A DNA stretch of 41,206 nt from Byssothecium circinans (taxonomy: Eukaryota > Ascomycota > Dothideomycetes > Pleosporales > Massarinaceae): contig ML977069.1 of assembly GCA_010015675.1 (NCBI GenBank), positions 1-41,206 of the forward strand, in the 5' to 3' direction. Under the pieces are notes generated by a model that ran no database searches, was not told the origin of the DNA, and worked only from the letters and a program-made list of their open reading frames with translations. Position 1 is the stretch's first letter. The number at the start of each line of letters is the position of its first letter. The position numbers were made by a program, and so were the translations under genes. Shown here one piece after another: positions 20,234 to 30,582 of the stretch.

Positions 20234-21045
20234 AGGGCAGTTACAAAATATATGCTCTGAAAGGGCCTCTTACCAATGCTACTTCTGTGTAGTTGCGATG
20301 AAAAAGTTGTGAGGTGAGCTGGAGGCTGTTTTGGGCAGGTGAAGGTGACAGTTACTTAAGAGATACTGTGGGAGGAGATCTGTTATCACTTATCGGACCA
20401 AAGCGGCGATTTAGTATGCTTCTATGGATGCAGCATCGAGAGATTGCTTCTCATGCGTGTACGCGTTTGGGTATTGATGTAGTTGAGCGCACCTTCCATT
20501 TCCCTCAGCAAGACTACCCTTTCTGTATGTAAACGTCGTTCTTGCATCCCTAATATGAATCCTACCCTTGAACTGTTACAAATATTAGTTCCAACTCATG
20601 AATCTCCTCTCCTTTACCGTGTTCATCATTAAGTGCTCGCTTCCCATCCTCGAGTGATAGAAAGTCTAGACCCAGGCAGGTATTCGTCGAGACTTCCCAG
20701 ATCAAATTTTGGAAAGGGTCTCCATGCTTTTGACACATGGCATCGCAATCTTTGGCAGTCTCTGTTCAGTGTAGGTCGGGCGTAAACGGTTCCTCCACCG
20801 CTGCACGCTCTTGCGTTCTAAACCACTGAACCACTACCATCCGCCTTCATTCTTCGCACGACACGGACGAGATTTAATGACAATAGCTCTAGAACACTGT
20901 GAGTCAGTAAACAAGCAGCCAGCAAGTCTTACCCTCTACAGCAGCTATCGATACGATTTGGACGATACAGCCAAACTTACCCACTCCGGCGCACATTACC
21001 CGATCATATCAACCGACCGTTTACGATCAGCAGGACCTTCTCATC
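20234..21045. other. spacer between array members F and E
   Basis: About 800 bases. Plus-strand frames at 20314-20532 and 20811-21095 show no family signature and no known motif. I found no convincing further copy of the array domain here. The promoter of E must lie toward the right end. Confidence 0.4.
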
Positions 21046-21585
21046 ATGAATTGGACATGTCCACACAACATACCCTTTCCATGCGAGAGAACTGAATGGC
21101 ATTGGCACAATTCCTTTTCCCCCGAAGACTTCCAAGTCTTTGTAGACCAAGAACGCAGCATCTACATCCTCTTTAACGAAGGGTCGCGGAGGGTGGATCG
21201 TTACATCAATGCCATACCGAACGCCGCTGGCTTGCCCGAGATCGATAACTTGGAAGGCGCATGCAGGGGAGCAATCATGTTAGCCTGCCATGCGATGAAT
21301 GAATTCAAGACAATGATGGAAAAACTCGAAGGAACCGATATCGACGTGAGGAAACGGAGCTACTCGGATCATATTTTCTTTGTGGAGTGGGAACGACAAC
21401 GGAGGCAAGTGGAGGCGTGGCGGAAGACGTGCGACGCTTGGATCTACGTTTGGGGGGTTAATGGCACGAAGGCAAAGGACAAGCTGCAGTTGGCGGTGGC
21501 CTTGGCTAGGATTAGGGTTGGAGGGGATGACTGGAGGGCCAAGGTGGAGCAAGGTCACGCAGAAGCTGAAAGTAGGGAATACTAA
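21046..21585 (+). CDS. small helical protein, array family member E (divergent)
   Basis: Single exon, 179 residues. It is the most diverged member: the aligned segments are IYILFNEGSRRVDRYINA followed by LPEIDNLEGAC and an amphipathic helix (AMNEFKTMMEKLEGTDIDV), which occupy the same places and spacing as IFLFNATARDF, LPQAEAAEMEC and the following helix in B. The D-Q-I motif is not clear here; instead there is a Trp/Arg-rich helix (WERQRRQVEAWRKTC). The start was taken at the first ATG of the frame (MNWTCPH); it is not certain. No signal peptide or membrane segment. It is the last unit of the plus-strand row and convergent with the DUF6594 gene. Membership in the family is likely but weaker than for A-D and F. 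Confidence 0.55.
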   Translation: MNWTCPHNIPFPCERTEWHWHNSFSPEDFQVFVDQERSIYILFNEGSRRVDRYINAIPNAAGLPEIDNLEGACRGAIMLACHAMNEFKTMMEKLEGTDIDVRKRSYSDHIFFVEWERQRRQVEAWRKTCDAWIYVWGVNGTKAKDKLQLAVALARIRVGGDDWRAKVEQGHAEAESREY

Positions 21586-21810
21586 ATAGGGAAGATTCTC
21601 TCGGTGCTTGATAAGACAAACTTTAGACAGGCGGAAGAATTACAAAATCACGCGTTGAAGGCGCCCAATGTTATCGTCATGGTTCATTAGAATCGTTACC
21701 CGAATGGAAAATAGAGTTGCTCTCCCATGCGTTACCAGCGCAAAAGTCCTGCGTCTGTTTGGCATGGGGATAGCTCCACCAAGAATTTTGGCACGTAACC
21801 GTCTCCAACA

Positions 21811-23352
21811 TTAATTCCCTGGGCCCGTGAAATTCCCAATGAAAACCACCAAAATCGCACAATAAGCCGCACTGGCAGCAAACAATTCATGCCTCGCCGC
21901 CCTCGTCAGTAGGCTCATCGCCGCACTGAACAACAGCGTAAAAACAATTAACACACCCACCGCATTAAATGTGTTTTTATCAGAGGATGGAGCCGGAGCC
22001 ATAGTAGCGGTGCTGTTTGAGTTGGACAGCTCGACGTGGCTGGAGGTGGAGGTGAGCTTGTACATTGTGATTACGGGGACGACGAGCAGGATGAAGATTA
22101 CAAAGGTGATGAAGACGTTAATGAGCTGGTCGATGCGCGAAGAGGAGTAAAAGGTGATGAAGCTGTTCGTTGTCTTTGCGCGGAGTTCAGGGGTGCGGAA
22201 GTAGCGCTGTTGCGTTGTTAGAACCTCGTGGTGATAAGCTTTGAGGTGGGAAAGTACCTGGAGTGGTGGCTCCTTCGTCCTGAAGATCCTCTGCAACCAG
22301 TCGTCGCACTTGCTTATAACATTTTCGACACCGCCATCAAACTTCGCCCACTCGCGGCCAGTTCTTAATGAAACAGTATCCTCTTTGCTCCGAATAGAGT
22401 CCATTTCCTCATCCATGAGAGGCTTTTCATTATGATAGTACCGACGAACGCTGCGGTAGTTGCGATCCGAGGGCTTTTCGAACGACTCCAATTTGCGCGC
22501 CTTGATCAAAACTTCATCATACTCCATCAACTTATCTTTGATCTCACGCAGGATGACGCGGCGATTTCGAGCGTCGCCTTCCGTTGCCGCTTTATTAACA
22601 TCGGTTTCACGAGACTTCAGTCGATTAGGGTTGTCTTCAAAGTCATCCCAGTCGATATCATCGAGCTCTCTCTCTAGCTCCCTTAGCTCGTCTTGGAGGT
22701 CGAGAAGGATACGTGAATGCAGGTAGCTGAATGAGCGGTAGAGGGAGAAGTTTGCTTCGCTGCTCTGGAAGGCGGCAAGGCGGGGGAAGCCACTGGGTGT
22801 ATTCTCCACTGATATTGTTCAGTGTTTTGGAGGTGTCTAGTTAATGCTTTGGCTTACGTTTTCGCGTTTTCGTCTCAGTGACGCTCGGTGGGTCCGGCTC
22901 TGACTTGAAAGAACCTGTGACTCGTCGCAGGAAAGTTGGTCGTCTCTTCTCGTCATCTGCGTACGTCTCAGCTTGTTGGTCTCACATTCCACATGCTGTG
23001 TGCATCGATGCTCCGAGACCCAAACGGATGAGTCATCGTGATTGGACTCCAGATGGCTTCAAGGCAAATTGCCACAGTGAAGTGATTTCGTATTTGGGGT
23101 CTGAAAGGAGTGGCTGGGTTGGGGTCTGGAATGGGAACACCTACGGGGCTGTGCAGGCGCATCATTCACCGATGAGCGCGAGTCCTCGGAGCTGGAGCGA
23201 GCAGCAGAACCCTCGTCCTCTTCCCGGATATGGATAATCGCATCGCCTCTTAGCGTGTCATCCGTGCTCGTAGGCGAAGCTGGGGATTGCGGCGTCTTCT
23301 CGTCGTCCATGTTGAGGACGGTTTCCCCAGTCATTGTACGGGCGGGGGGCAT
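21811..23352 (-). CDS. DUF6594-type membrane protein
   Basis: The main exon (22808-21811) carries the family pattern: GFPRLAAFQSSEANFSLYRS, FSYLHSRILLDLQDELRELE, an acidic DDIDWDDFED stretch, and three C-terminal membrane segments (FITFVIFILLVVPVITMY, then GVLIVFTLLFSAAMSLL, then AAYCAILVVFIGNF). A 49-nt intron (22809-22857, GTAAGC...ATCAG) joins in phase to an upstream exon ending TETKTRKL|ENTPSG. A further intron (about 22981-23144) and first exon (23145-23352, starting MPPARTMTGE, Ser/Asp-rich and disordered) complete a 442-residue model; that last splice is tentative. Family members are common in filamentous ascomycetes, often near incompatibility-type genes, and have no proven function; the architecture is a cytosolic helical domain anchored by three passes. 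Confidence 0.8.
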
Positions 23353-23674
23353 GAGATGGAAAGGCTGAGCGCGACCAGCGCACGATTGGAAAAGAAAACG
23401 ACAAGAAATCCACAAACTTTCGGTGACCGACGGAGGAGGTAAGGAACCGTTAGATCGACATTGATATATCAAAGTAAATTTGGATTCAAAGAGTCAAAGT
23501 GTGGCGGGTGACCGGTCTATGTATGTGAAGAGTCAAAATGTGGTGTCCTGAGGCCCCATCTTGACCGGCCTCGACCGATCGCCTAGCCCCGAAACGCCCA
23601 ATTCCAATCAAATTGTGGCTGCCTAAAGATCCGCATGCGCCATAAACTTGCACCGCCACAGTGAATGTCGCACT
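23353..23674. other. intergenic
   Basis: About 320 bases between two minus-strand genes: promoter of the DUF6594 gene and 3' UTR of the next. AGTCAAA(G/A)TGTGG words recur at about 23491-23503 and 23531-23543. No gene is seen. Confidence 0.45.
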
Positions 23675-24167
23675 TCAGCGTTTCGCTTTCTCCTGTAGCT
23701 TGAGCGCCTTCTCACGGACCCAGACTCCAGTGCCCTTCTTTTTGTCGTCGGTGAGTTGGTACTCGTGAAAGTCGCCCGATGAATTGTAGCGTGCCCTTGC
23801 AACTGTGAATGTGCCTTTCGTGCGAACACCTCGCTCAACTATCGCCATGTGCACGATGTCGCCCTTCTCATACTTCCCCGTTTGCTGCAAGGGAATCAGA
23901 AAATGGCCCTTGAGTATGAGGGTGGCGAAATGTCGAACAGGAATTGCTTACCATCAGCGCGTTCGGGTTAATGCGTACACCGGATTTTTGCGGCGGTATT
24001 TTCTCCTCTTCTGTTGTCGAAACAATATCTTCATTTCGCACTTCCACTTCCTCCATCTGAATACCAATAAATATTCGTCAGCCCGAGTGGCAAGGCCTCG
24101 TGCGAAGCAGGCAACTTACGTTGTTCTGATCCTGGACGGGCTGAATCGGCGGATCGTTCGTTGCCAT
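23675..24167 (-). CDS. conserved-looking small protein, possible SH3-like barrel
   Basis: Three exons, all in phase 0 (24167-24120, 24056-23952, 23884-23675), introns of 63 and 67 nt with GTAAGT/GTAAGC donors, giving 120 residues. The N-terminal 50 residues are acidic and disordered (MATNDPPIQPVQDQNN, then EEVEVRNEDIV). The C-terminal 70 read KYEKGDIVHM, GVRTKGTFTVARARY, FHEYQLTDDKKKG, GVWVREKALKLQ: a strand-rich pattern starting Y-x-x-G-D-x-V that recalls small SH3/Tudor-like barrels. That fold is inference. No signal peptide; a basic C-terminus (EKAKR). Three phase-0 introns with good consensus make the model strong although none of its exons stands out as a long frame. Divergent from the caspase-like gene. 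Confidence 0.75.
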
Positions 24168-24846
24168 CTTATTATTATTGGACTCCTGATATGTAATGTA
24201 GAGAAAAGTAGGGCGAGCCGTGTATGTATGGGACGGAGAGCCTTGTGGGATATGAAGATTGCTGGGGGACGGCCGTCGAACTGATCATATACAACGCCCT
24301 ATCTGCTACTGCAGGCCTCCCGATGATTCCTGCGGAACCTTTCAGAAGGCGACTGTCAACGAGGCTGACGCACATATCCTTGCACAGCCGCAAGCGTGGT
24401 GTTCGGTTCACGACAATGGTTCACCGGCAACGCCCGTTGTGGCATCGCTCGTCCTTCGGAGTGTGGACCGGTCAAGACGTCAGCTTCATAATCAGAAGGC
24501 CTCTTTCGCGCCAAACGTTTGCTTTGAAAATGCTCTCTCGTCGTCAGAGTCGATATTTTTAGGTCGAGGTGTTGCCTGGGAAAGCCTCTCTGGCCCCCAA
24601 ATATCAGAGAGGCATTTGTTAGTCAGCGGCTCATGGCGGGGTCTAGCGAAGGTCTGACATGCGGCGCCTGAACCACGCCGTCCACCAATATGGGGGCTGA
24701 ATATTGGAGGTGGTCGCAGGAGGAGGCATGGGCGGCTCTTCTGCGAGCTCCTCCAGCTCATTCTCCTTTGTGCAGCCTTGACGACCTTCTCCTGTGAACC
24801 TACCACCGATCTTTCCCTTCATGCTACACCGCGATTGCTCGACACG
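24168..24846. other. divergent promoter region
   Basis: About 680 bases between the small three-exon gene (minus) and the caspase-like gene (plus). The caspase-like frame is open leftward to 24778 but contains no ATG before 24847. Other frames here overlap each other on both strands and show no family pattern. Confidence 0.45.
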
Positions 24847-26322
24847 ATGAACGCCAACATGACAGAGCAAGCTGGAGAAGGCTACGAAGACAAAATCATC
24901 AACGCGGACATTCACGTCAACTCGATCAAGGACATCTCAGCGCAGCTGAATGGTATTTCGGGGGTCCCAAATCCCACAGAGAGGAGCCATGCGACCCTCG
25001 AGGACGCCATCGAGGGGGAGCACACCAAGGAGATGCGCATGTGGTTCGACGAAGCCATTCGGAGGGATATGGGCCTCCCGAATGGGTACGCAAAAGTCTC
25101 CGTTCTTCTCGTACGGTGGGCAGACGAGCTGGATGAGCTGAAGACAAAGGAAGAAGTACGCAAACAGCCCAAGGAAACCTCGCCAGGCAGTCCCTCTAAC
25201 AAATGCCAGGCCCAAGAACTCGAGGCTGTCTTCCGCGAACGATTCCGCTACGATACCAAAATTGTCGAGCTCGACCTTGCCAGCAAGCCCCAACACCAGC
25301 TGAACCGACACATGACCGAATTCGTCGATGTGAATGACGGGCCAAACAACCTGTTGATCGTATACTACACGGGGCATGGGACCTTTCGAGACAACACTCA
25401 GCAACTGGACTTGGTGGCTGATTTGAAGCGCAGCACGGATCGAGGCCTTCAAGCATACTGCAACTGGAACAAGGCTGAAGCGCTTCTGAAAGCGGATGAT
25501 GTCGAATGCGACGTCCTTACCATCTTGGATACATGTTATGCAAGCAACTTGGCAAAATCAGCGAGGGAGGAAAGCAGAGTAATGGAAATGCTATGCGCCT
25601 GTGCGATCGATCAGACTACGGCTTCGGGCGCAAATTCTTTCACTCGAGCTCTTGTGGATGCTCTGAAACACCTCCTCGAGGAGAATAAGGGGAAGTCGAT
25701 CTCTACACACCAACTCAATCAGCATATCTGTCGTGACGAGCGACGACACGACACTCCCTCAGCGCTATGGTATCGGCTTCCAAACACGGAGCGCCATATT
25801 CTTCTCGCTCCGCTAAAACCGAAAAACAAACTGGAAGAGCAGTCACCCACGCTACCACAACTACCCCGCAGTTATCTTACACTGCGACTGGCATTACGGA
25901 ACGACCTTCACTCACTCGGCCGAGACCAGATCGAATACCTAACTAGCAGTCTTGCCAAGGCCTTGCACAAAAAGGCTCCCATTGGCCTGCGGAGAGTTGA
26001 CTGGGTAAATATCAAATCCGCAACCCTCACACCCTTCGATCGTGCAGCACTCGCTACGTACGTGATAAAGAAGTGGAGAAACATTGTAAAGAAGAAGCAA
26101 AAAGAACGCGCAAGGCAGAGAAGACTGGACGAAGTGTGTTTGCCCAGCGAGATCATGGGTGCGAGTTTGCCGGCAGCATCTCCTACACGAAAACGGACGC
26201 GCGACGAACTGGACGACTTTATGGAGCCAGGACGTAAGCGCGAGAATCTTGTCATCCCTCAACCGCCTTCCCCCCCAGTATCCAATTCGTCCTATTACGA
26301 GGATAACGCTTTGACAGGCTAA
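24847..26322 (+). CDS. caspase-like (peptidase C14 fold) protein
   Basis: Single exon, 491 residues from the first ATG of the frame. The caspase/metacaspase fold is indicated by LLIVYYTGHG, placing the catalytic His at 177, and VLTILDTCYAS, placing the nucleophile Cys at 230, with typical spacing. A later segment ANSFTRALVDALK matches the small-subunit helix. The N-terminal 80 residues are acidic (a helical MWFDEAIRRDMGLPNGY stretch); after about 345 there is a separate helical segment and a strongly basic region (KKWRNIVKKKQKERARQRR, then KRTRDELDD) that could be a nuclear signal. The Pro/Gln-rich prodomain of yeast-type metacaspases is absent. Such stand-alone caspase-like proteins occur in many filamentous fungi; some are linked with STAND receptors and cell death, but no substrate is known for this one. 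It looks intact. Confidence 0.82.
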   Translation: MNANMTEQAGEGYEDKIINADIHVNSIKDISAQLNGISGVPNPTERSHATLEDAIEGEHTKEMRMWFDEAIRRDMGLPNGYAKVSVLLVRWADELDELKTKEEVRKQPKETSPGSPSNKCQAQELEAVFRERFRYDTKIVELDLASKPQHQLNRHMTEFVDVNDGPNNLLIVYYTGHGTFRDNTQQLDLVADLKRSTDRGLQAYCNWNKAEALLKADDVECDVLTILDTCYASNLAKSAREESRVMEMLCACAIDQTTASGANSFTRALVDALKHLLEENKGKSISTHQLNQHICRDERRHDTPSALWYRLPNTERHILLAPLKPKNKLEEQSPTLPQLPRSYLTLRLALRNDLHSLGRDQIEYLTSSLAKALHKKAPIGLRRVDWVNIKSATLTPFDRAALATYVIKKWRNIVKKKQKERARQRRLDEVCLPSEIMGASLPAASPTRKRTRDELDDFMEPGRKRENLVIPQPPSPPVSNSSYYEDNALTG

Positions 26323-26544
26323 GCCGCCCAGATGCCTTTTTACCCACCTTTATGCATTGCATTTCTTTTCTGGATTTTGATGGATACCTCCACTGCGTTT
26401 TGCATTTTGGTTATCGTAATCTTTTGCCACAATATATAAGCTCTTTTATGAGACAGGTCCTCTTTAAAGCTTCACATTTTGTATTGCAGATTCACTTTTC
26501 TACTCACTATTGCTTATGATTTACCATGAACATCCCCACTCCTT
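26323..26544. other. convergent 3' region
   Basis: About 220 AT-rich bases between the stops of the caspase-like gene (plus) and the kinase-like gene (minus). Probably two 3' UTRs. Nothing else is visible. Confidence 0.5.
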
Positions 26545-27887
26545 TCACGGCTGGGCTAGCTTACACTGCTCCCGGAAGTATTCCATGCTTGGATGGGCCA
26601 ACACTTCTCCAATATCTGGTCGATCTGACGGATCAAACTGTAACATGAAACACAGCAAATCCGTCAGCGTCTCTATATGTGTGTCGGAGAACTCATGTTT
26701 CCGAGCCTTCATACCCCTTTTCATGTTCCCATCACGGATCTCGCGAACGCACGACCACAGTGGCTTTGTCGGTGTCTCAGAAACTCGTATACTCCCCTTT
26801 CCGTACTTCTCCTTCCACGACTCGATTATCCACTCTGGCGGTTTCCCAAGGACTGAGGTAGTCTGGTTCACTATTTTGGGCAAAGGGTCATTGTATTCGC
26901 CCATAAGATCGAACCCGGAAAGGAACTGATATATTGCGCATGCGAACATCCAGATGTCACCCGCCGTGTCAATGTGTTGGGGTGTATTGTGCTCTGGTAA
27001 CATCCATGGCCCTTGAGCAAACCGAGAGACGCTATCTCCAGCGCAAACCGCCAGCTCGAAATCACCAATCTTGAGAGGGCCGGAGAAGAGTTCGGCATCG
27101 ATTTCAGAGGTAAGAGCGTCCGTGACCAGATACCGTGGTACGTGTTGGTTCGATGCCATGAATGCGTGTCTGGAAATGGGGACCTTTCTGGGCGGCCCGC
27201 ACATTTTCTCAAATGTTCGGGCCGTCCACAGGATATTCGGCGTCAGGCCGAGATAGAGGTTAGCACCGTATATATCTAGCAGGTCAGTGTTGTGCTCAGC
27301 TTAACTGGTCGAGGTCGCTGCGTTTACTGACCATTATGTGCCATGCCCAGATCATGCATGTACCTCAAACCATCCCCCAGATCTAAAATTGCTTCCTTCG
27401 CTCGCGCCAACGGAAGCGGCCGTGTCGCGGCGCCTTGACCCCGATTTGTCGCTCTCGAAACGACCTGACCCTCAAAATCCATGACCAGGCAGAAGTGCCG
27501 TCCATTGCAGCTTTCATGCATAAAGAACTCTTTTGGAAAAATTATGTGTTTCTTCCCGGGATGCTCGTCATCGCCAGCTCTGAGGTAGTCGATCTTGGGC
27601 ATGAGCACTTCACGGCAGTGTTTTGCCATGCTTGCCTTCGAAATGGAGATGACTACGCAGGCGTTCTTGTCGTGCGCATCGGTCGCGAGCCATACGGTCG
27701 AGCTTCCACCCCAACCTAGTTTGTTGACGATCGTGTATTGGGCGCTGTGGAGCTTGTCGCCGATGTGGATGGGGTGGTAGCCTCCATGACTGTAGTGTTC
27801 TAGGGGCTCCAATTTTCCCGAGTTCCTGAGCGCCTTGTATTCATCCATGCTATAACAGTCCAAGGACGAGTTTTGAATGCCAGGCAT
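26545..27887 (-). CDS. SRPK-like protein kinase homologue with altered active site
   Basis: Two exons (27887-27332, 27275-26545), 56-nt intron (27276-27331), 428 residues from the MPGIQ start; the frame is open further up (ATG at 28127), giving 508 residues as an alternative. Matches to fungal SRPK-like kinases: MDEYKALRNSGKLEPLEHY, GGYHPIHIGDKL, the Gly loop KLGWGGSSTVWLA, and a catalytic loop reading H-N-D-I-Y-G-A-N formed across the splice (Asp and Asn kept, Lys replaced by Tyr). The strand-3 lysine position reads VVISIS, so Ser replaces Lys; DFG is DFE (KIGDFELA); APE is LPE. These changes suggest weak or no kinase activity, a pseudokinase. Such kinases normally phosphorylate SR-rich splicing factors. 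No stop or frameshift is present, so the protein may be maintained for binding. Convergent with the caspase-like gene. Confidence 0.8.
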
Positions 27888-28447
27888 TGAGTTGGAGTGG
27901 TATTGATGGGGTTTATAACTCTGGTGCTTGACCGGGCGGTATGATTTTTGATGACAGCATTGAGCGTGCAAGTCCGTTTGCCAACTATTCAGTGCTCTCA
28001 CGAAAGGAATTTGGGCTATGTCGTGCATCTTTCGTACGTAATAGTTCAAGTATATAAAGAGGGGCCACTGGGAATAGCTCGAACACGCACTAGCGAGGCG
28101 TGTGGAGAAGTGTGGCTGGTGCTTCACTAACCACTACAAAGTTCACGTTGTGCCGGATGCCCGCAGTGAAGCTATTATTTTCATGCTGTCATCCTTCACG
28201 ATGCACTTCAAGTGGTACCAAGCTGAAGTGAACATGAGTCGACCCCTCGTGTGGCAAGCAGCGCCAATTGATTACCTTGCAGGTAGGCCAGTAAGTCTTG
28301 ACACGTAGCGTCTAATGAGAAGTTGGACGGGTCGGCTGATGGATGATAGTTTGGAAGGAAACCTGGAACCCAGTATTCAATTCCAACTGCCATTGTATTT
28401 GTCGATTGGAAGGTTGATGGGATTGTGGCATCTCCGCCCCACCCGAA
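27888..28447. other. intergenic
   Basis: About 560 bases upstream of the kinase-like gene and downstream of the secreted-protein gene, both minus strand. TATATAAA (28051-28058, plus sense) lies about 165 bases from the kinase start. The kinase frame remains open to 28127, so part of this stretch could be its N-terminus. No other gene is seen. Confidence 0.4.
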
Positions 28448-28978
28448 TCAGAGCTTCGCGTTCCCAGTAGTCGAACAACTCGAATCCTCCACAGTCCCCT
28501 GCGGGCACTCGGAATTCGGATCTGAATAGAACCCGGCGTTGTTCTTTTTATCGCAGCAAATAACCATTCCACAGGCGCTCTTCGGATACCAATTGCTGCA
28601 TTCCAAAACATACGCCCACATATTTCCATGCCAGTCATACCCAGTCTCCACGTCAAAATACGGTATCCTTCCACCTGTCGGACCCGCCGTGAAGTTGCGC
28701 AGGGAAGCTGCCATGTTTGGGCCGGTGACGGTGATGTTGTAGAGGCAGTTCCAGTTGACGGTCAGGAATTCGTGACAGACGCCGTCTATGGTCGTTTCGT
28801 AGGCATATCTGCCCATGTTTGGTGGGACGGTTGTGGGTGGTTGGACTTGCAGCCAATCGGCGAATGCGGAGTAGTTGAGCGGTGCGGCATTATTGGCTCT
28901 AGGTGCGGGTGTTGGCGAAGAAGAGGCGTGGCGGGCGAGCCCGAAAGCGAGGAGAGTGGAAAGCGGAGAGAACTTCAT
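28448..28978 (-). CDS. secreted eight-cysteine protein, effector-like
   Basis: Single exon, 176 residues from MKFSPLSTLLAFGLARHASS, a signal peptide; I chose this ATG because the frame upstream adds no sensible start for a secreted protein. The mature part has a short Pro/Ala stretch, then eight cysteines at 68, 78, 127, 136, 141, 142, 158 and 168, enough for four disulfides, including an I-C-C-D pair. Potential N-glycosylation sites are NYS (35), NIT (81) and NFT (95). It is rich in Trp, Tyr and Asn with no membrane segment after the signal. Size, secretion and cysteine content fit the loose class of small secreted proteins that includes fungal effectors; no named family is recognised and host interaction is only a possibility. 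Confidence 0.75.
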   Translation of the reverse strand: MKFSPLSTLLAFGLARHASSSPTPAPRANNAAPLNYSAFADWLQVQPPTTVPPNMGRYAYETTIDGVCHEFLTVNWNCLYNITVTGPNMAASLRNFTAGPTGGRIPYFDVETGYDWHGNMWAYVLECSNWYPKSACGMVICCDKKNNAGFYSDPNSECPQGTVEDSSCSTTGNAKL

Positions 28979-30582
28979 CGCGAACCTTTTGCTTACGATT
29001 GTCGTCTTGAGGTTTCGCCCCTTTAAAGAATGTATTTGTTTGTATCGTACCTGGACGCGCTCTTTAAATACCATGGTATGTACTTCAACCCAAATATAGC
29101 TGACTTGCCCCATACGCAACGTTACCCTGCAATACTTCGCATAGCGAAGTCACGGTATGATTCTTTTGATTGCGCGTTCTTGCATAGTGACAATGCAGTT
29201 TTTCAATATTTGCGTTGTTGAGGCGCTGACATGGGATCCTATTGGTGGGTCGGACGCACTGTACTATGGCAAAATAGGGTGGAAATGAAGTCCACCTGCG
29301 CTGCCGGGGAGTGTTCCGAAAGAGGGTAACGCACGCAATGTAGCTACTGGATGGACTGCTAAATATCTATCTTGACGGCCGTACGGTTCTTCTCGCGTGG
29401 ATTACGAGAATTCGCGACATTGGCATCTTTAGAATTAAGTCGAACGATGTCAATTCCATACTACTACCTCTGTTGAGGTTTCATTGGAAGGCTACCTAAT
29501 TCCTAGAAATGCTCTGATTTCTTTCTGACCATTTTTCCCTCTTTGACTCCATCGAAACAATTCCTACCCGCTGATACTACTTTCGCTAGTCTAAAATCCT
29601 TTCAAGATTAGGAACTCATACAAAGTTCGGTATTGCCTTGTAGGTATTTACGGTGCCCTAGATATAGCATAGTGTAACAATTTAGTTTAAGGAAGATTTT
29701 TATCAAGGTGCCATCTCTCAACAGCAACCAGACTAAGCGGCTGGATTCGGTCGAAGCCGAATTTGATGTCAATCAGGAGTTGTTATTGAAGCATCCAGTC
29801 CAGACGGGCTTCCCGAGGTCTTGAGGTCCAAAAGCCACCCCCTCTTGCAGTCGGAGTGCTGACATAGGTCGCTAGTCGGGGTCAAGTGTTGCTCCTAACA
29901 CTTCTATGTTAGTGGATTTCAGAAGTTGAGGCTGAAGTATGATGTTTACTGCTGCTTGTGGCTGTCTTTTCTTCTCTCCAGTACGAATGGTGGAAGCTTG
30001 TGCATAATCCTTTCGGTAATTGGCCGTTCTAATATCTCCCTATGGGTTTGAAACCTTAGTGTTCGTATTGATCATTATCTAGGTAGGCCGAGCTAGCCAC
30101 CATGGTCGGCGTTATTTGTCATCTCTTCTATAACTGAGGCAACAAAGACCCGAGAAAATTAGTTAGCAAAGCATTAGCAAATTATTGCACTCATGTTCTA
30201 TAATTTCTTACCTCCTAACTCAACGATGTGCCCAAGACTCCACTTGAGCACGTGACGGTGATAAACGCAGTTTAGCGCATAGGACCGCGCTTAGTTTACC
30301 GCTCGCTCCGTTCGTTGCTCTCTCACTTTCGTCCATCACTTTTTTGTGCTCCAAAGGGGCCGCATCCAACAGAAAGCTGCACCTCTGTATGTCATCTGAA
30401 GAAATATTATTCATTCCCGAGATCTTGACACATCGCTGCGCACAATTTTGTGGTCTCGTATCGTGCTCCGAGGTTCCACATGACATGAGCGGCCAAGAAA
30501 GTAGCGAGCCCAGCGTGGCCCAGTTCGAGACGCTCACATATGCACGGCTCAACCTCAAAGACAACACTCTCGACGAACCGAC
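28979..30582. other. long AT-rich gene-free stretch
   Basis: About 1.6 kb with many stops in all frames, AT-rich in the middle (29.4-29.7 kb). It begins with the promoter of the secreted-protein gene. A plus-strand frame at 30344-30592 and minus frames at 30220-30601 precede the F-box pseudogene but have no recognisable motifs. It may contain decayed repeat sequence; I could not identify any. Confidence 0.45.
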
